Notes under the pieces: model-generated | The model's input: only the letters and a program-made list of their open reading frames with translations | The model's database searches: none | What the model was told of the DNA's origin: nothing | Position numbers and translations under genes: made by a program | Origin: Terrimesophilobacter sp038243605 | GTDB lineage: Bacteria > Actinomycetota > Actinomycetes > Actinomycetales > Microbacteriaceae | Assembly: GCA_038243605.1 (NCBI GenBank) | Contig: JBBSQX010000003.1 | Coordinates: forward strand, 1 to 64,000 | DNA length: 64,000 nt | Direction: 5' to 3' | In this document: piece by piece, positions 24,595 through 33,866 of the stretch | Layout of the letters: every line of letters starts with the position of its first letter | How positions within the stretch are numbered: position 1 is the stretch's first letter

Positions 24595-25822
24595 TAAGGA
24601 ACGCGTGCGCCCAAACCGCTCGTGGATGCTGCTCGGCCCCGCATTCGTCGCCGCCATCGCCTATGTTGACCCCGGCAATGTAGCGGCGAACCTGACAGGA
24701 GGCGCACGATACGGCTACCTGCTGGTGTGGGTGATTGTGGTGGCAAACCTTATGGCGGCTCTCGTGCAGTACCAGTCTGCGAAGCTCGGCATTGTGACCG
24801 GGCACACGCTGCCGGAGCTTCTCGGCGAGCGACTCACCACCGGCAAACGCCGCGCGTTCTGGGCACAAGCCGAAATCGTGGCCATCGCGACCGACCTTGC
24901 GGAGGTTATCGGTGGCGCCATCGCCCTAAACCTGCTCTTTCGCATCCCGCTTTTTTGGGGTGGCCTCATCGTCGGAGTGGTGTCGATGATCATTTTAGGC
25001 ATCCAGAACCGAGTTGGACAGCGCCCTTTCGAGTCGGTCGTGATGGGCATGTTGGCGATCATCTCGATCGGGTTTCTCGCCGGCCTCTTCGTGAATCCAC
25101 CTGATGCCGCTGGAGTAGTTGGCGGGCTTCTTCCGATGTTTGACGGACCTAACTCGGTGCTCCTCGCCGCGAGCATGCTGGGCGCCACCATGATGCCGCA
25201 TGCCATCTACGTGCACTCCGCTCTGGCACGTGATCGCCACGGCAAGGCGACGAGGGCGAACCTTCGAAGCCTTCTGCGTTCGACCAAGTGGGATGTCGTC
25301 ATCGCGCTCACCATCGCTGGCGTGGTGAACCTCGGAATGCTGCTTTTGGCCGCCGCGAACCTTCGAGGTGTAGAAGGCATAGACACTATCGAGGGCGCAC
25401 ACGCAGCCATTGAGGCCTCCCTCGGCCCCGTTATTGGCGTGATCTTCGCTGTTGGCCTTTTGGCCTCCGGCCTCGCATCGACATCCATCGGCAGCTACGC
25501 GGGGGCGACGATTATGGCTGGGCTGCTGCACAAGCAGATTCCGCTTTTTCTTCGCCGCGTAATCACGCTCATTCCGGCACTCGTGATTCTTGGTTTCGAT
25601 ATCAACCCCACCTTGGCTCTCGTGCTGAGTCAAGTGTTCTTGAGCTTCGGCATCCCGTTCGCGCTCGTGCCGCTGCTGAGGCTCACGAACGATCGCCACA
25701 TCATGGGGGAGTCGGCGAATAAGGCGTTCGTCAAATGGACACTCGGTATCATCGTTGTGCTGGTGATCGTGCTCAATCTTGCACTCATTGTGCTCACGAT
25801 CACGACAGGGGAGGCAGTGTGA
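24584..25822 (+). CDS. mntH: Nramp-family Mn2+/divalent metal transporter
   Basis: A 412-residue Nramp importer with about 11 membrane segments. The metal-binding motifs are DPGN in segment 1 (YVDPGNVAANLTGG) and the MPH of segment 6 (MMPHAIYVHS). It brings Mn2+ (and other divalent ions) in with protons. The gene probably has a leaderless transcript controlled by the inverted repeat over its start. Its stop overlaps the start of the MntR-like gene (GTGTGA), so transporter and repressor form an autoregulated operon. Confidence 0.95.
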   Translation: MPKLKERVRPNRSWMLLGPAFVAAIAYVDPGNVAANLTGGARYGYLLVWVIVVANLMAALVQYQSAKLGIVTGHTLPELLGERLTTGKRRAFWAQAEIVAIATDLAEVIGGAIALNLLFRIPLFWGGLIVGVVSMIILGIQNRVGQRPFESVVMGMLAIISIGFLAGLFVNPPDAAGVVGGLLPMFDGPNSVLLAASMLGATMMPHAIYVHSALARDRHGKATRANLRSLLRSTKWDVVIALTIAGVVNLGMLLLAAANLRGVEGIDTIEGAHAAIEASLGPVIGVIFAVGLLASGLASTSIGSYAGATIMAGLLHKQIPLFLRRVITLIPALVILGFDINPTLALVLSQVFLSFGIPFALVPLLRLTNDRHIMGESANKAFVKWTLGIIVVLVIVLNLALIVLTITTGEAV

Positions 25823-26565
25823 GCGGGGCAGGAAGTGCGGCGGCGGGCTCAGCAAAAGGCGAAACGACGGGCTCGACGTCAGGTGCAACGCCGAGTGCCG
25901 CGACGTCGGTTGTTGAGGACTATGTCAAAGTTATTTACTCGCACACTGAGTGGCAGCCAGAGCCGATCACCTCCTCTGTGTTGGCGGCGCGTTTGGGGCT
26001 CGCGCCATCCTCTGTCACAGAAATGGTCAAGAAGCTCGCGGCGGCAGGGTTTGTCACGCATGTTCCGTATGGAGCGATCATGCTCACCGAGAGCGGCTGC
26101 GCCCTTGCCCTTCGGATGCTTCGCCGTCACCGTCTCATCGAAACATGGCTGGTGGAGTCGTTCGACTACCGGTGGGATGAAGTGCACGACGACGCTGAGG
26201 TGCTCGAGCACGCCCTCAGCGACCGGCTGCTGGCCGCAATCGATACTTCGCTTGGTCATCCCACCCGTGATCCGCACGGAGACCCGATCCCTGGCCCCGA
26301 TGGTTCCTTTGTTCAGCCGGATGCCGTTCTACTGCATGATGCGCCGGTTCCTGGTCGGTGCACTGTCGTGCGTATCAGCGACCGGAACTCAGCTCTACTG
26401 CAGTATCTCGAGGGGTACGGGGTCATCCTCGATGCTGTGCTTGAGGTAGCGGAGCGTAAGCCATTTGGTGGGGCACTTTCCGTGCGCACACCAACATCCT
26501 CTATCGATCTCGGTGATGATGCGACGCGCGCCATCTGGGTATCTGTGGATGCTTCCACGAAGTAG
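25819..26565 (+). CDS. mntR: DtxR/MntR-family metal-dependent repressor
   Basis: A 248-residue regulator: a Ser/Gly/Ala-rich N tail of about 30 residues, a winged helix-turn-helix (SSVLAARLGLAPSSVTEMVKKLAAAGFVTH), and the metal-binding dimerisation domain (RRHRLIETWLVESFDYRWDEVHDDAEVLEHALSD has the conserved His, Glu and Asp positions). A C-terminal SH3-like FeoA domain follows (about 170-240). GTG 25819 overlaps the mntH stop and has GGGGAGG upstream. Linkage to mntH argues for Mn2+ sensing rather than Fe2+. Confidence 0.88.
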   Translation: MSGAGSAAAGSAKGETTGSTSGATPSAATSVVEDYVKVIYSHTEWQPEPITSSVLAARLGLAPSSVTEMVKKLAAAGFVTHVPYGAIMLTESGCALALRMLRRHRLIETWLVESFDYRWDEVHDDAEVLEHALSDRLLAAIDTSLGHPTRDPHGDPIPGPDGSFVQPDAVLLHDAPVPGRCTVVRISDRNSALLQYLEGYGVILDAVLEVAERKPFGGALSVRTPTSSIDLGDDATRAIWVSVDASTK

Positions 26566-26590
26566 CGAGCGCCCTGCTGGAGTGTGACCG

Positions 26591-26617
26591 GCGTCGTCAG
26601 CGTCGTCAGCGTCGTCG
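26591..26617 (+). repeat. Three tandem copies of a 9-bp unit
   Basis: GCGTCGTCA is repeated three times (last base changed) between the convergent mntR and DedA genes. No function is evident. Confidence 0.6.
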
Positions 26618-26635
26618 GCGATGTCGCCGCTCGAG

Positions 26636-27388
26636 CTAGCGCTGCGTTGTGGTGCGCGGCGGGTCGTTGCTCTTGTCGTTGTCAAAGAACGCTTGGTCGA
26701 TCACGGCTTCTTCGTCGGTGAGTGGCGGGACGCTTTCGCGCTGAGCCTTCTTCGCCGCTCGGGTGGTTTGAATGTAGTGGTAAACGGCGGGCAGCACGCT
26801 GATGGCAACGGCGGCGAGCAGTGCGACATCAATGTATTCGCGCACGAAGGCGGCGACGGGCGGGATGTAGCCAACGAGGTATCCGGCGAAGGTCAGGCCG
26901 ACCCCCCACACAATGGCGCCAATGAGGTTGTACAGCGAGTATCGCTTGTAATTCATGTGGCCGACACCGGCGGCGACCGGCACGAACGTACGTACAATCG
27001 GAACGAAACGGGCCAAAATGACGGCCATCCCGCCGAACCGTTCGAAGAACGCGTTTGTGCGCTCCACGTTTTTGCGGCTGAAGAGCCCACTGTCTTTCTT
27101 CTCGAAAACAGAGGGCCCGACTTTGTGACCAATGAGGTACCCGACTTCACCGCCGAGGAACGCCGATACTCCGATGGCGAGAGCGGCCCACCAGACGTCG
27201 ACGCCAATGCCGGGGCTGAAGGCGAACAGGCCTGTCGCAATAAGCAGAGTGTCACCGGGAAGCAGGAATCCGACCAACAAGCCCGTCTCCGCAAAAATGA
27301 TGAGACAGACCACTATGAGGGCGTATGGCCCGAAGTTTTGGAGGATCGCTTCAGGATCGATCCAGGGGATCAGCGCAGAGGGAACCAA
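26636..27388 (-). CDS. DedA/VTT-domain membrane protein
   Basis: About 250 residues with five or six hydrophobic segments. The DedA signature is seen: FAETGLLVGFLLPGDTLLIATG near the N terminus, GEVGYLIGHKVG, and FIRFVPIVR-like ILARFVPIVRTFVPVAAGVG. DedA proteins act in lipid-carrier flipping and membrane homeostasis. The open frame extends to 27502, but that part lies inside the tRNA-Leu gene. I therefore start at TTG 27388, which has TGGAG about 10 bases upstream and gives the usual short N terminus ahead of IPWIDPEAIL. The tail is charged and hydrophilic. Confidence 0.88.
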   Translation of the reverse strand: MVPSALIPWIDPEAILQNFGPYALIVVCLIIFAETGLLVGFLLPGDTLLIATGLFAFSPGIGVDVWWAALAIGVSAFLGGEVGYLIGHKVGPSVFEKKDSGLFSRKNVERTNAFFERFGGMAVILARFVPIVRTFVPVAAGVGHMNYKRYSLYNLIGAIVWGVGLTFAGYLVGYIPPVAAFVREYIDVALLAAVAISVLPAVYHYIQTTRAAKKAQRESVPPLTDEEAVIDQAFFDNDKSNDPPRTTTQR

Positions 27389-27464
27389 TCCGGTTTTCTC
27401 CAGTCGAAGGTTAGGGACGCTCGCGCGTCTTGGCAAGAGTACCGGGTGATTCTTAACAAACGGT

Positions 27465-27545
27465 GCGGAAAGCGGGACTTGAACCCGCACGCTCGAAAGC
27501 ACAGGAACCTAAATCCTGCGTGTCTACCAATTCCACCACTTCCGC
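27465..27545 (-). tRNA. tRNA-Leu (anticodon TAG)
   Basis: On the minus strand the 7-base-pair acceptor stem GCGGAAG/CTTTCCGC-type ends, a D arm with GGTGGAATTGGTAGACAC, the anticodon stem CAGGA/TCCTG around loop TTTAGGT (anticodon TAG, reading CTA), a long variable arm (TGCTTTCGAGCG) and a T arm GTGCGGGTTCAAGTCCCGC form a class II leucine tRNA. CCA is not encoded. Confidence 0.93.
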
Positions 27546-27684
27546 GTGGGCCGGGCAATCACACAACCGGCAGCAAAAACATTACCTCAGTCCGGATTCT
27601 CTAATGTCACAATGGGGCCTGCCCTTCACGATGACCTGTGGATAATTTTCGCGCGACGCGGCGTTCCTCCGACATGATTCACTC

Positions 27685-28917
27685 GTGCATTCCGCCGTTT
27701 CTCTCATCGCTGACCGCGTTCGAGAGCGCGTGCGGCACGATGGCGTAGATCTTGGCAGCGACCAAAGAATTGCCCACGATTATGTGCGTGAGGAGGTTCG
27801 CCGCTACAGCGAGCGTGCACTCGGTGGCTCGATGCCGCTACTGCTAGATGAGCACCAAGCCACGCGCGATGTTGTCGCTTCGCTCACCGGGTTTGGTGCG
27901 CTGCAACCGTTTTTTGATGATGACACTATTGAAGAGATCTGGATCAACGGGCCAGACCGGGTGTTCGTAGCGCGCAACGGTATTCCCGAACTCACGAACG
28001 TGGCGCTCACCGCTGTGCAGGTGCGTGATCTGGTTGAACGGATGCTGCAATCCACCGGCAGGCGTGTTGATCTCTCGAGCCCGTTCGTCGATGCCTCGCT
28101 TCCTGATGGTTCCCGCCTTCACGTCGTGATTCCGGATGTCACGCATAAACACTGGGCTGTCAACATCCGCAAATTTGCGAAGCGCATCAAAGAGTTGCAT
28201 CAACTTGTTGACCTTGGATCGCTGAGCGCGCAGGCGGCGGAGTTTATGCGGATGTGCGTGCTGTCGGGTCAGAACATCCTTGTTTCTGGGGCGACGCAAA
28301 GCGGAAAAACAACACTTTTGGGTGCTTTGCTCACGGCAACCCGGCCGGGTGAGCGCATCGTCACGGTAGAAGAAACGTTTGAACTGAGCTTTACGGCGGA
28401 GGATGCCGTGGCAATGCAATGCCGTCAACCTAGCCTTGAAGGTACTGGCGAAATTTCGTTGCGAAGGCTCATCAAAGAGTCGTTGCGCATGCGCCCTGAA
28501 CGGCTTGTTGTGGGCGAGGTGCGTGAGGCAGAGGCGCTCGACTTACTGATCGCGCTCAATAGCGGGCTACCGGGAATGTGCAGCATCCATGCGAACAGCG
28601 CACGGGATGCTCTGGCGAAACTTTCGACACTTCCCCTTCTCGCTGGCCGAAACATTGACGCGTCATTCGTTGTTCCGACCGTAGCTGCGAGCATTGATGT
28701 GGTCGTGCACTGCTACATGGAGCGCTCCGGCCAGCGGCGAGTTGTTCAAATTATCGCGCCGACCGGTGAGGTGGCACACGGCGCGATCATCGCGGACAGC
28801 ATTTTCGAGCTCAGCGGTGGGGTGTTGAGCCCGACAGGGACCCACCCCGTGCGATTGGCGAAGTATCACTCCGCAGGATTCGATCCCAGCACAGTGTTGA
28901 ACGCTGGTGTCGCGTGA
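27685..28917 (+). CDS. tadA: Tad-type secretion ATPase (TadA/CpaF family)
   Basis: A 410-residue VirB11-like hexameric ATPase powering assembly of Flp-type pili. The N-terminal domain has FGALQPFFDDDTIEEIWINGPDRVFV, Walker A is GATQSGKTT (202-210), the Asp/Glu box is TVEETFEL, Walker B is ERLVVGEVREAEALDLL, and the His box is GMCSIHANS. The GTG start has no clear Shine-Dalgarno site. It overlaps tadB by four bases. No tadZ/ssd gene lies upstream, only tRNA-Leu and dedA. Confidence 0.92.
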   Translation: MHSAVSLIADRVRERVRHDGVDLGSDQRIAHDYVREEVRRYSERALGGSMPLLLDEHQATRDVVASLTGFGALQPFFDDDTIEEIWINGPDRVFVARNGIPELTNVALTAVQVRDLVERMLQSTGRRVDLSSPFVDASLPDGSRLHVVIPDVTHKHWAVNIRKFAKRIKELHQLVDLGSLSAQAAEFMRMCVLSGQNILVSGATQSGKTTLLGALLTATRPGERIVTVEETFELSFTAEDAVAMQCRQPSLEGTGEISLRRLIKESLRMRPERLVVGEVREAEALDLLIALNSGLPGMCSIHANSARDALAKLSTLPLLAGRNIDASFVVPTVAASIDVVVHCYMERSGQRRVVQIIAPTGEVAHGAIIADSIFELSGGVLSPTGTHPVRLAKYHSAGFDPSTVLNAGVA

Positions 28918-29777
28918 CTCTTCTCCTGGCTTGCACGCTCGCACTCGGAGTTCTTCTCATTGCATCTCCGTTGTTGTGGCCTGCCGCGCACCACCACGAG
29001 CGGGAACCCTTTGGCCCCGCGCGAGCGATGCGGGAACGCCTGCGTCAGGCGGGGCTTCGCACGGTGTCTATCCCGGTATTCGCGATCGTCTCTGTGACGA
29101 TGGGACTAGCGTTCGCGGCCCTCGTGTTCGCGTTAGTGCCAGTCGTACCCCTTGCTGCCGTTGCTGGTACCGCCGCAATGTCGATCCCCTCCATGGTCAT
29201 CGGCGTGCGAGCGCGCTCTCAACGCAAAGCGCTCCGCGCCATCTGGCCCGACGTTGTTGACCACATCGTCTCGGCGACACGGTCGGGTATCGCTCTTCCC
29301 GACGGTGTCTCGGCCCTCGCCCACATTGGACCATCGGCAACGAGAGAAGCATTTGCGACGTTTGAATCTGAGTACGCGGCAACAGGGCATTTCGGCCGCA
29401 GTTTGGATGAGCTCAAGGAGCAGCTTTCTGACCCCACCGCTGACCGAATCCTTGAAACGCTGCGGATGTCCAGGGACGTTGGCGGCAGCGAGCTGCCCTC
29501 CGTGCTCCGCGCCCTCGCCGCGCATTTGCGACAAGAGTCAGCCATCCGAGGCGAGGTGGAGGCGCGTCAGTCATGGGTGATGAACGCGGCACGACTTGGC
29601 GCGATAGCCCCATGGGTGCTTCTGGTGCTTCTGTCGACCAGGCCTGAGGCGGCTGCTGCGTACAATTCGCCAACTGGCGTTGCCGTCATCATCGGTGGGC
29701 TCATCTCCACGTTGGTGGCCTATCGCCTGATGATTGCGCTTGCGCGTCTTCCCGAAGAGCGAAGGTGGTTCCGATGA
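28914..29777 (+). CDS. tadB: Tad inner-membrane platform protein (type II secretion F domain)
   Basis: A 287-residue membrane protein with two hydrophobic segments near the N terminus, one pair at the C terminus and a central cytoplasmic GspF domain (RAIWPDVVDHIVSATRSGIALPDGVSALA). With TadC it forms the platform on which the ATPase acts. Start and stop overlap tadA and tadC, so the three genes are translationally coupled. Confidence 0.9.
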   Translation: MTLLLACTLALGVLLIASPLLWPAAHHHEREPFGPARAMRERLRQAGLRTVSIPVFAIVSVTMGLAFAALVFALVPVVPLAAVAGTAAMSIPSMVIGVRARSQRKALRAIWPDVVDHIVSATRSGIALPDGVSALAHIGPSATREAFATFESEYAATGHFGRSLDELKEQLSDPTADRILETLRMSRDVGGSELPSVLRALAAHLRQESAIRGEVEARQSWVMNAARLGAIAPWVLLVLLSTRPEAAAAYNSPTGVAVIIGGLISTLVAYRLMIALARLPEERRWFR

Positions 29778-30709
29778 CGGCCGCGGCGTGGGCGATCGTG
29801 TGTGGGCTCGGTATGGGTATTGGGCTGTGGACTATCGTCAGCATTATCCCTCGCCTCTCTCGGCCTCGACTTGCTGATCGTGTAGCGCCATACCTTGTGG
29901 ATGTTTCTCTCAGCGCCAGAGCCTTCGTTCGTCAACGCGAATCCAGTCCGCTTCCCGTGTTCGGGTCGATGCTCGGGCCGGTTTTCGACACCCTTCGCAA
30001 CCGCATTGTGCGAATGCTCGGTGGGAGCGCAGTGATTGAGCGCAGGCTTCGGCAGGCTGGGCTCTCGATGACTGTCGACGCCTTTCGGTCCCGCCAACTT
30101 ATGTGGGGGCTCTCGGGGCTCGCGATCGGCGCGATTATCTCTGTCGCTCTTGCTCCGTTGACGACTCTCCCGTTTGCTGTGCACCTGACAATCGTGGTCA
30201 TCGCTGGCATGGGTGGCGTCGTCGCTCGTGATTACCTGCTGCAGCGATCGGCGAAGGCGCGGTGTGCCCGTATCGCCTCCGAGCTCCCCGTTGTTCTGGA
30301 GTTCTTGACGCTCAGTCTTTCTGCAGGGGAGGGCATCCTCGATTCCTTCCGTCGAGTCTCTGCAAAGAGCAGAGGGGAGCTTGCGGGTGAGCTTGGTGGC
30401 GTTGTTGCCGAAGTGCACAGCGGGTCTGCGCTCGCCGAAAGCTTGCAGAGACTCGCTGACGGCATTCAGATGCCGGAACTCACGCGCTGCACCGATCAGA
30501 TCATTGGTGCGCTTGAACGCGGAACGCCGCTCTCTGAAGTGCTACGCGCGCAGGCGCAAGATACGCGCGAGCAGTCCAAACGCACATTGCTCGAACTCGC
30601 AGGAAAGAAGGAAGTCGCGATGATGATGCCGCTCGTGTTCCTGATTCTGCCCGTCACGATCATCTTCGCGATCTTCCCAGGAATCTTCGTGCTGCAGGTG
30701 GGATTTTGA
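29774..30709 (+). CDS. tadC: Tad inner-membrane platform protein (type II secretion F domain)
   Basis: About 311 residues. Membrane segments lie near 5-25, 110-150 and 285-311, and the GspF domain shows ELPVVLEFLTLSLSAGEGILDSFRRVS and LARGTPLSEVL-like ALERGTPLSEVLRAQ. The ATG at 29774 overlaps the tadB stop and is preferred to GTG 29765. In related actinobacteria pilin and TadE genes follow directly; here they appear only 3.1 kb later. Confidence 0.9.
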   Translation: MTAAAWAIVCGLGMGIGLWTIVSIIPRLSRPRLADRVAPYLVDVSLSARAFVRQRESSPLPVFGSMLGPVFDTLRNRIVRMLGGSAVIERRLRQAGLSMTVDAFRSRQLMWGLSGLAIGAIISVALAPLTTLPFAVHLTIVVIAGMGGVVARDYLLQRSAKARCARIASELPVVLEFLTLSLSAGEGILDSFRRVSAKSRGELAGELGGVVAEVHSGSALAESLQRLADGIQMPELTRCTDQIIGALERGTPLSEVLRAQAQDTREQSKRTLLELAGKKEVAMMMPLVFLILPVTIIFAIFPGIFVLQVGF

Positions 30710-30780
30710 CAGGATTCGCACTATGTCCCGAACGGTGCACCGCACGGTAGGGTGAGCAAATCCACGATGGAGGAAGCTTA

Positions 30781-31266
30781 ATGTCAACGACTCGCGGCGT
30801 CAGCCCGCTCTCAATATTTGCCGGGGCTCTCGTTGGCGTCGTCGTTGGACTCGGCACCCAGATCACCATGCACCTCAGAATCTATGGTGGCGAGCAAGCG
30901 AGCCCGTTCAGGTTTCTGCTCGACTCGGTCACGGTTCCCTTGTTCGTGGCGCTTCTCGCCCTGGTTGTCGTGCTCTTTACTTTTCAACTTATCCGCCAGC
31001 GAAAAGTTTCTAACTTTGGGCTCGCGCAACGCATCAGATGGTTCTCACTAGGCGCAATCTTGGCTGGTGTGCTCGGCTTGCTGGTCGTGAACCTCATCGT
31101 CGGGCTCAGGATGTCGTCCCTCGACCCGACGTATGGCGGATTAATTTTTTTTGTCGCGGGCATCGTCCCCTTCGGCGTCTCTCTGGTCGTGTTTCCGCTT
31201 GGACTGCTCGTAGCAAAAGGAATCGCCCAGATTTCAGCCGCCCGAACTGAAGCCCGCGACGGCTGA
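30781..31266 (+). CDS. Four-segment integral membrane protein, unknown function
   Basis: A 161-residue protein with four hydrophobic segments (about 11-29, 47-69, 86-107, 118-146), short loops and a hydrophilic tail. GGAGGA precedes the ATG by seven bases, a strong ribosome-binding site. I do not recognise a family. It lies directly after tadC on the same strand, in the stretch that separates the two halves of the tad locus. Confidence 0.78.
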   Translation: MSTTRGVSPLSIFAGALVGVVVGLGTQITMHLRIYGGEQASPFRFLLDSVTVPLFVALLALVVVLFTFQLIRQRKVSNFGLAQRIRWFSLGAILAGVLGLLVVNLIVGLRMSSLDPTYGGLIFFVAGIVPFGVSLVVFPLGLLVAKGIAQISAARTEARDG

Positions 31267-31360
31267 CGGATTTTAGCGAGCCAGGCGAGGTGGGGTGCGC
31301 GGCACCATTCGCAGTACCTGACGTCATAAGTGCTCAGTGGGGTGCAATTCGCGCTGCAGG

Positions 31361-32926
31361 TCATTCTGGGTTGAGTGTCTCGAAGTCGCTCGGGTCGAAT
31401 CGCGCCGTACGGCGTCGATACTCGCCCACGGTGCCCGGCCAGTTTGTTGGGATGCGGCCGTTCGGCAGCCGGTACCAGCTGCTGCACTGGGACCACACCC
31501 CGCTTGCCAAAACGTGCTGGGTGCGCAGGTCAAACTCAGTGGCGACCTGCTCATTGACGACGAGCGCTGGCGGATGGCCATCCGGAGTCTCGTGCCCGCC
31601 CATCGGCTGGCCTTCGGGAGCGATAAGGCGGTAGTCCAGCGCCTGCCGAATGTACCGAGCCTGCGCCTCCAACATGGCGATGATGGAACCCGCGCCGAGG
31701 TTCGTGTTTGGTCCGTACATGAGGAACAGATTGGGAAAGTGCGGCACCGTGATACCCAGGTATGCGTGTGCGCCGTCCGCCCACTCCTGTCGCAGATCCC
31801 TGCCGCCAAGCCCCTCGATCTTCAGCGGGGCGAGAAAATCGGTCGCGGTGAACCCTGTGCCGTAGATGATCACATCGACAGTATGCAGCGCACCGTTATC
31901 GGTGATGAGCCCGTCGGCAGTAATGGAGTGAATACCCTCGGTGATTACCTCGACATTGGGTCGCGTGAGCGCCGGCAGATAGTTGCTCGAGAGCAGGATG
32001 CGTTTGCACCCGAGCGGGTAGTGCGGCCAGATTTTCGCGAACAGGCCAGACGCCGTGCGGGTTTGAAACTTCATGTGGATACGGCACACGAGCGTCACCG
32101 CGTCGGCGAGCGGTCGTGCTCGCAGCAGGGCGACGCCAAGCGACTCCATGACCGCGTACCAACCGAACCGCGACATCCGTTGCGTGAACGGAACCTTCGC
32201 GAAGAGCCATCGACGAAAAGCGCCGAAGCGCCCGTCCGGTCGGGGGAGCAGGTGCGGTGGCGTGCGTTGGAATAGCAGCAGATCGCCCACCTCGGGCTGA
32301 ATCTCTGGCACAAACTGGATGGCGCTGGCGCCTGAGCCGATTACGGCGACACGCTTACCTGCTAAATCAACTGTGTGATCCCACTCTGCTGAATGAAAAC
32401 TTGACCCCGCGAAATTGCCGCGCCCTGGAATGTTGGGCAGCGATGGTCGCGAAAGTTGACCGACGGCGGGGACGAGCACATCCACCTCGGTCGTCGTGCC
32501 GTCTGAGGTCAGGATGGACCAGCATCCGCGAGCCGAATCGAACCGCGCGGTCGTCACCTCTGCACCAAACCGGATGCACGAGCGGAGATCGAAGTCGGTG
32601 GCAACGTTATTCATGTAGCTCAGGATCGTCGGCTGCCGGGAGAACCTCCGAGGCCAGTCCGCCCGCGGCGCGCTCGAGAGCGAATAGTAGTGCGAGGGAA
32701 CGTCGCAGGCAGCCCCCGGGTAGGTGTTCTCGCGCCAAACACCGCCCACGTCGGCGGCTTTCTCGAAGATCACAAGGTTGCGGTATCCCGCACGACGAAG
32801 CTCGATCGCGGCGGCCATGCCGCCAAACCCGGTGCCGATGATGCCGACGCGTGTGGAGGAGGTTGAAAGCGCCTCTAACGATGACTCTGTGGTGACCAAA
32901 GTCGACGCGGGCGAACCCTTGGTCAC
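31361..32926 (-). CDS. Flavin-binding Baeyer-Villiger-type monooxygenase
   Basis: A 521-residue class B flavoprotein monooxygenase. The FAD Rossmann motif GIIGTGFGG is at 28-36, the type I BVMO fingerprint FxGxxxHxxxW at 172-182 (with Asp instead of the usual Pro/Asp next), and the NADPH motif VIGSGAS at 195-201; DVIIYGTGF is the family ATG-like motif. It would insert oxygen into ketones using NADPH and O2. It overlaps the upstream SDR by four bases, so a two-step oxidation of an alcohol or ketone, for example a lipid, is likely. Substrate unknown; the pair resembles the MymA/SadH combination. Confidence 0.88.
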   Translation of the reverse strand: MTKGSPASTLVTTESSLEALSTSSTRVGIIGTGFGGMAAAIELRRAGYRNLVIFEKAADVGGVWRENTYPGAACDVPSHYYSLSSAPRADWPRRFSRQPTILSYMNNVATDFDLRSCIRFGAEVTTARFDSARGCWSILTSDGTTTEVDVLVPAVGQLSRPSLPNIPGRGNFAGSSFHSAEWDHTVDLAGKRVAVIGSGASAIQFVPEIQPEVGDLLLFQRTPPHLLPRPDGRFGAFRRWLFAKVPFTQRMSRFGWYAVMESLGVALLRARPLADAVTLVCRIHMKFQTRTASGLFAKIWPHYPLGCKRILLSSNYLPALTRPNVEVITEGIHSITADGLITDNGALHTVDVIIYGTGFTATDFLAPLKIEGLGGRDLRQEWADGAHAYLGITVPHFPNLFLMYGPNTNLGAGSIIAMLEAQARYIRQALDYRLIAPEGQPMGGHETPDGHPPALVVNEQVATEFDLRTQHVLASGVWSQCSSWYRLPNGRIPTNWPGTVGEYRRRTARFDPSDFETLNPE

Positions 32927-33720
32927 GACATGACCTTGTCTGCGCGCGTGAGGTGCTTCACCCAGTCTGATGCCCGTGCGGGTAAGGCGGTGAACAGCAA
33001 CCCCTGCATCCCAACCTCGCTGGGCACGAACACTTCGGGTGTGCCCTTGCGCAGTGCGCGCACAACGGCTTTGCCGACCTCGGCAGGCTCGATGGTGCGC
33101 ACCGAGAATGCAGAACGAAAATCAGTCGTCATCCGCGTTCGTATAACTCCCGGCATGACGGCGGTGATGCGCACGTCGGTGCCGCGGAGTTCGCCGCGAA
33201 CAGCTCTAGTGAGACCGAGCACCCCGTACTTGGTGGCGCTATAGACGGCACCATTGGCCGTGGCGATCATCGAAGAACTCGATGCCATATTGACAATGTG
33301 GCCCCTGCCGCGCGGTACAAAGAGCTGCAGGGCAAGCTGGGTGCCGGTGATCACTGCTGCAAGATTCACGTCGAGCTGCAGGCGAATGTCGTCATGGCTA
33401 GCACTCACGAGTGGCCCCATTTTGAGTAGCCCAGCATTGTTGACGAGCACATCGAGTCCACCCAGTTCTGACTCCGCGGCCTCAAGAAAGGCAGCAAATT
33501 CGTGGTCATTACGCACATCGACCACTCGCCCCACAACACCTGACCCAAGCTCGGTGATTGCGTGCTGCACTGCGGCTTCGTCGAGATCGGCGATCATCAC
33601 CTTCATCCCTGCGGATGCGCAGGCGCGAGCGATCTCAAACCCGATGCCGCGGGCACCGCCCGTAATGGCCACAACTTTTCCCTGCAGCTCGACGCGCGCT
33701 CTTCCCACTGGGCTCCTCAC
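32923..33720 (-). CDS. Short-chain dehydrogenase/reductase
   Basis: A 265-residue classical SDR. The cofactor motif is TGGARGIG (about 19-26), the NNAG motif is LVNNAGLL, and the catalytic Ser, Tyr and Lys are in NMASSSS and YSATKYG. Asp at the end of strand 2 (IADLDE) favours NAD(H). A C-terminal extension of about 40 residues with basic helices may bind membrane. It is the first gene of a two-gene unit with the monooxygenase. GTG 33720 or an internal GTG may be the start. Confidence 0.88.
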   Translation of the reverse strand: MRSPVGRARVELQGKVVAITGGARGIGFEIARACASAGMKVMIADLDEAAVQHAITELGSGVVGRVVDVRNDHEFAAFLEAAESELGGLDVLVNNAGLLKMGPLVSASHDDIRLQLDVNLAAVITGTQLALQLFVPRGRGHIVNMASSSSMIATANGAVYSATKYGVLGLTRAVRGELRGTDVRITAVMPGVIRTRMTTDFRSAFSVRTIEPAEVGKAVVRALRKGTPEVFVPSEVGMQGLLFTALPARASDWVKHLTRADKVMS

Positions 33721-33866
33721 TTCTGTGCTTGGTCTGCCTCGACAGTACCGGCTGCGTGAGGTTGTCTACGTGCCGCAGGGTGATTTCTGGTGGTCGACTG
33801 TGATCCAACCCAGCCTCCTGTGGATAACTGCCGACGGCGAGGTGCCGCCTGGAAGATACTTGGCGC

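Noticed and set aside
26636..26750. Antisense frames over DedA and mntR ends as extra genes
   Set aside because: They mirror the codons of the real genes and have no start sites or recognisable motifs.
27465..27545. tRNA-Leu as an integration site for a mobile element
   Set aside because: No integrase, no direct repeat of the tRNA 3' end and ordinary genes on both sides.
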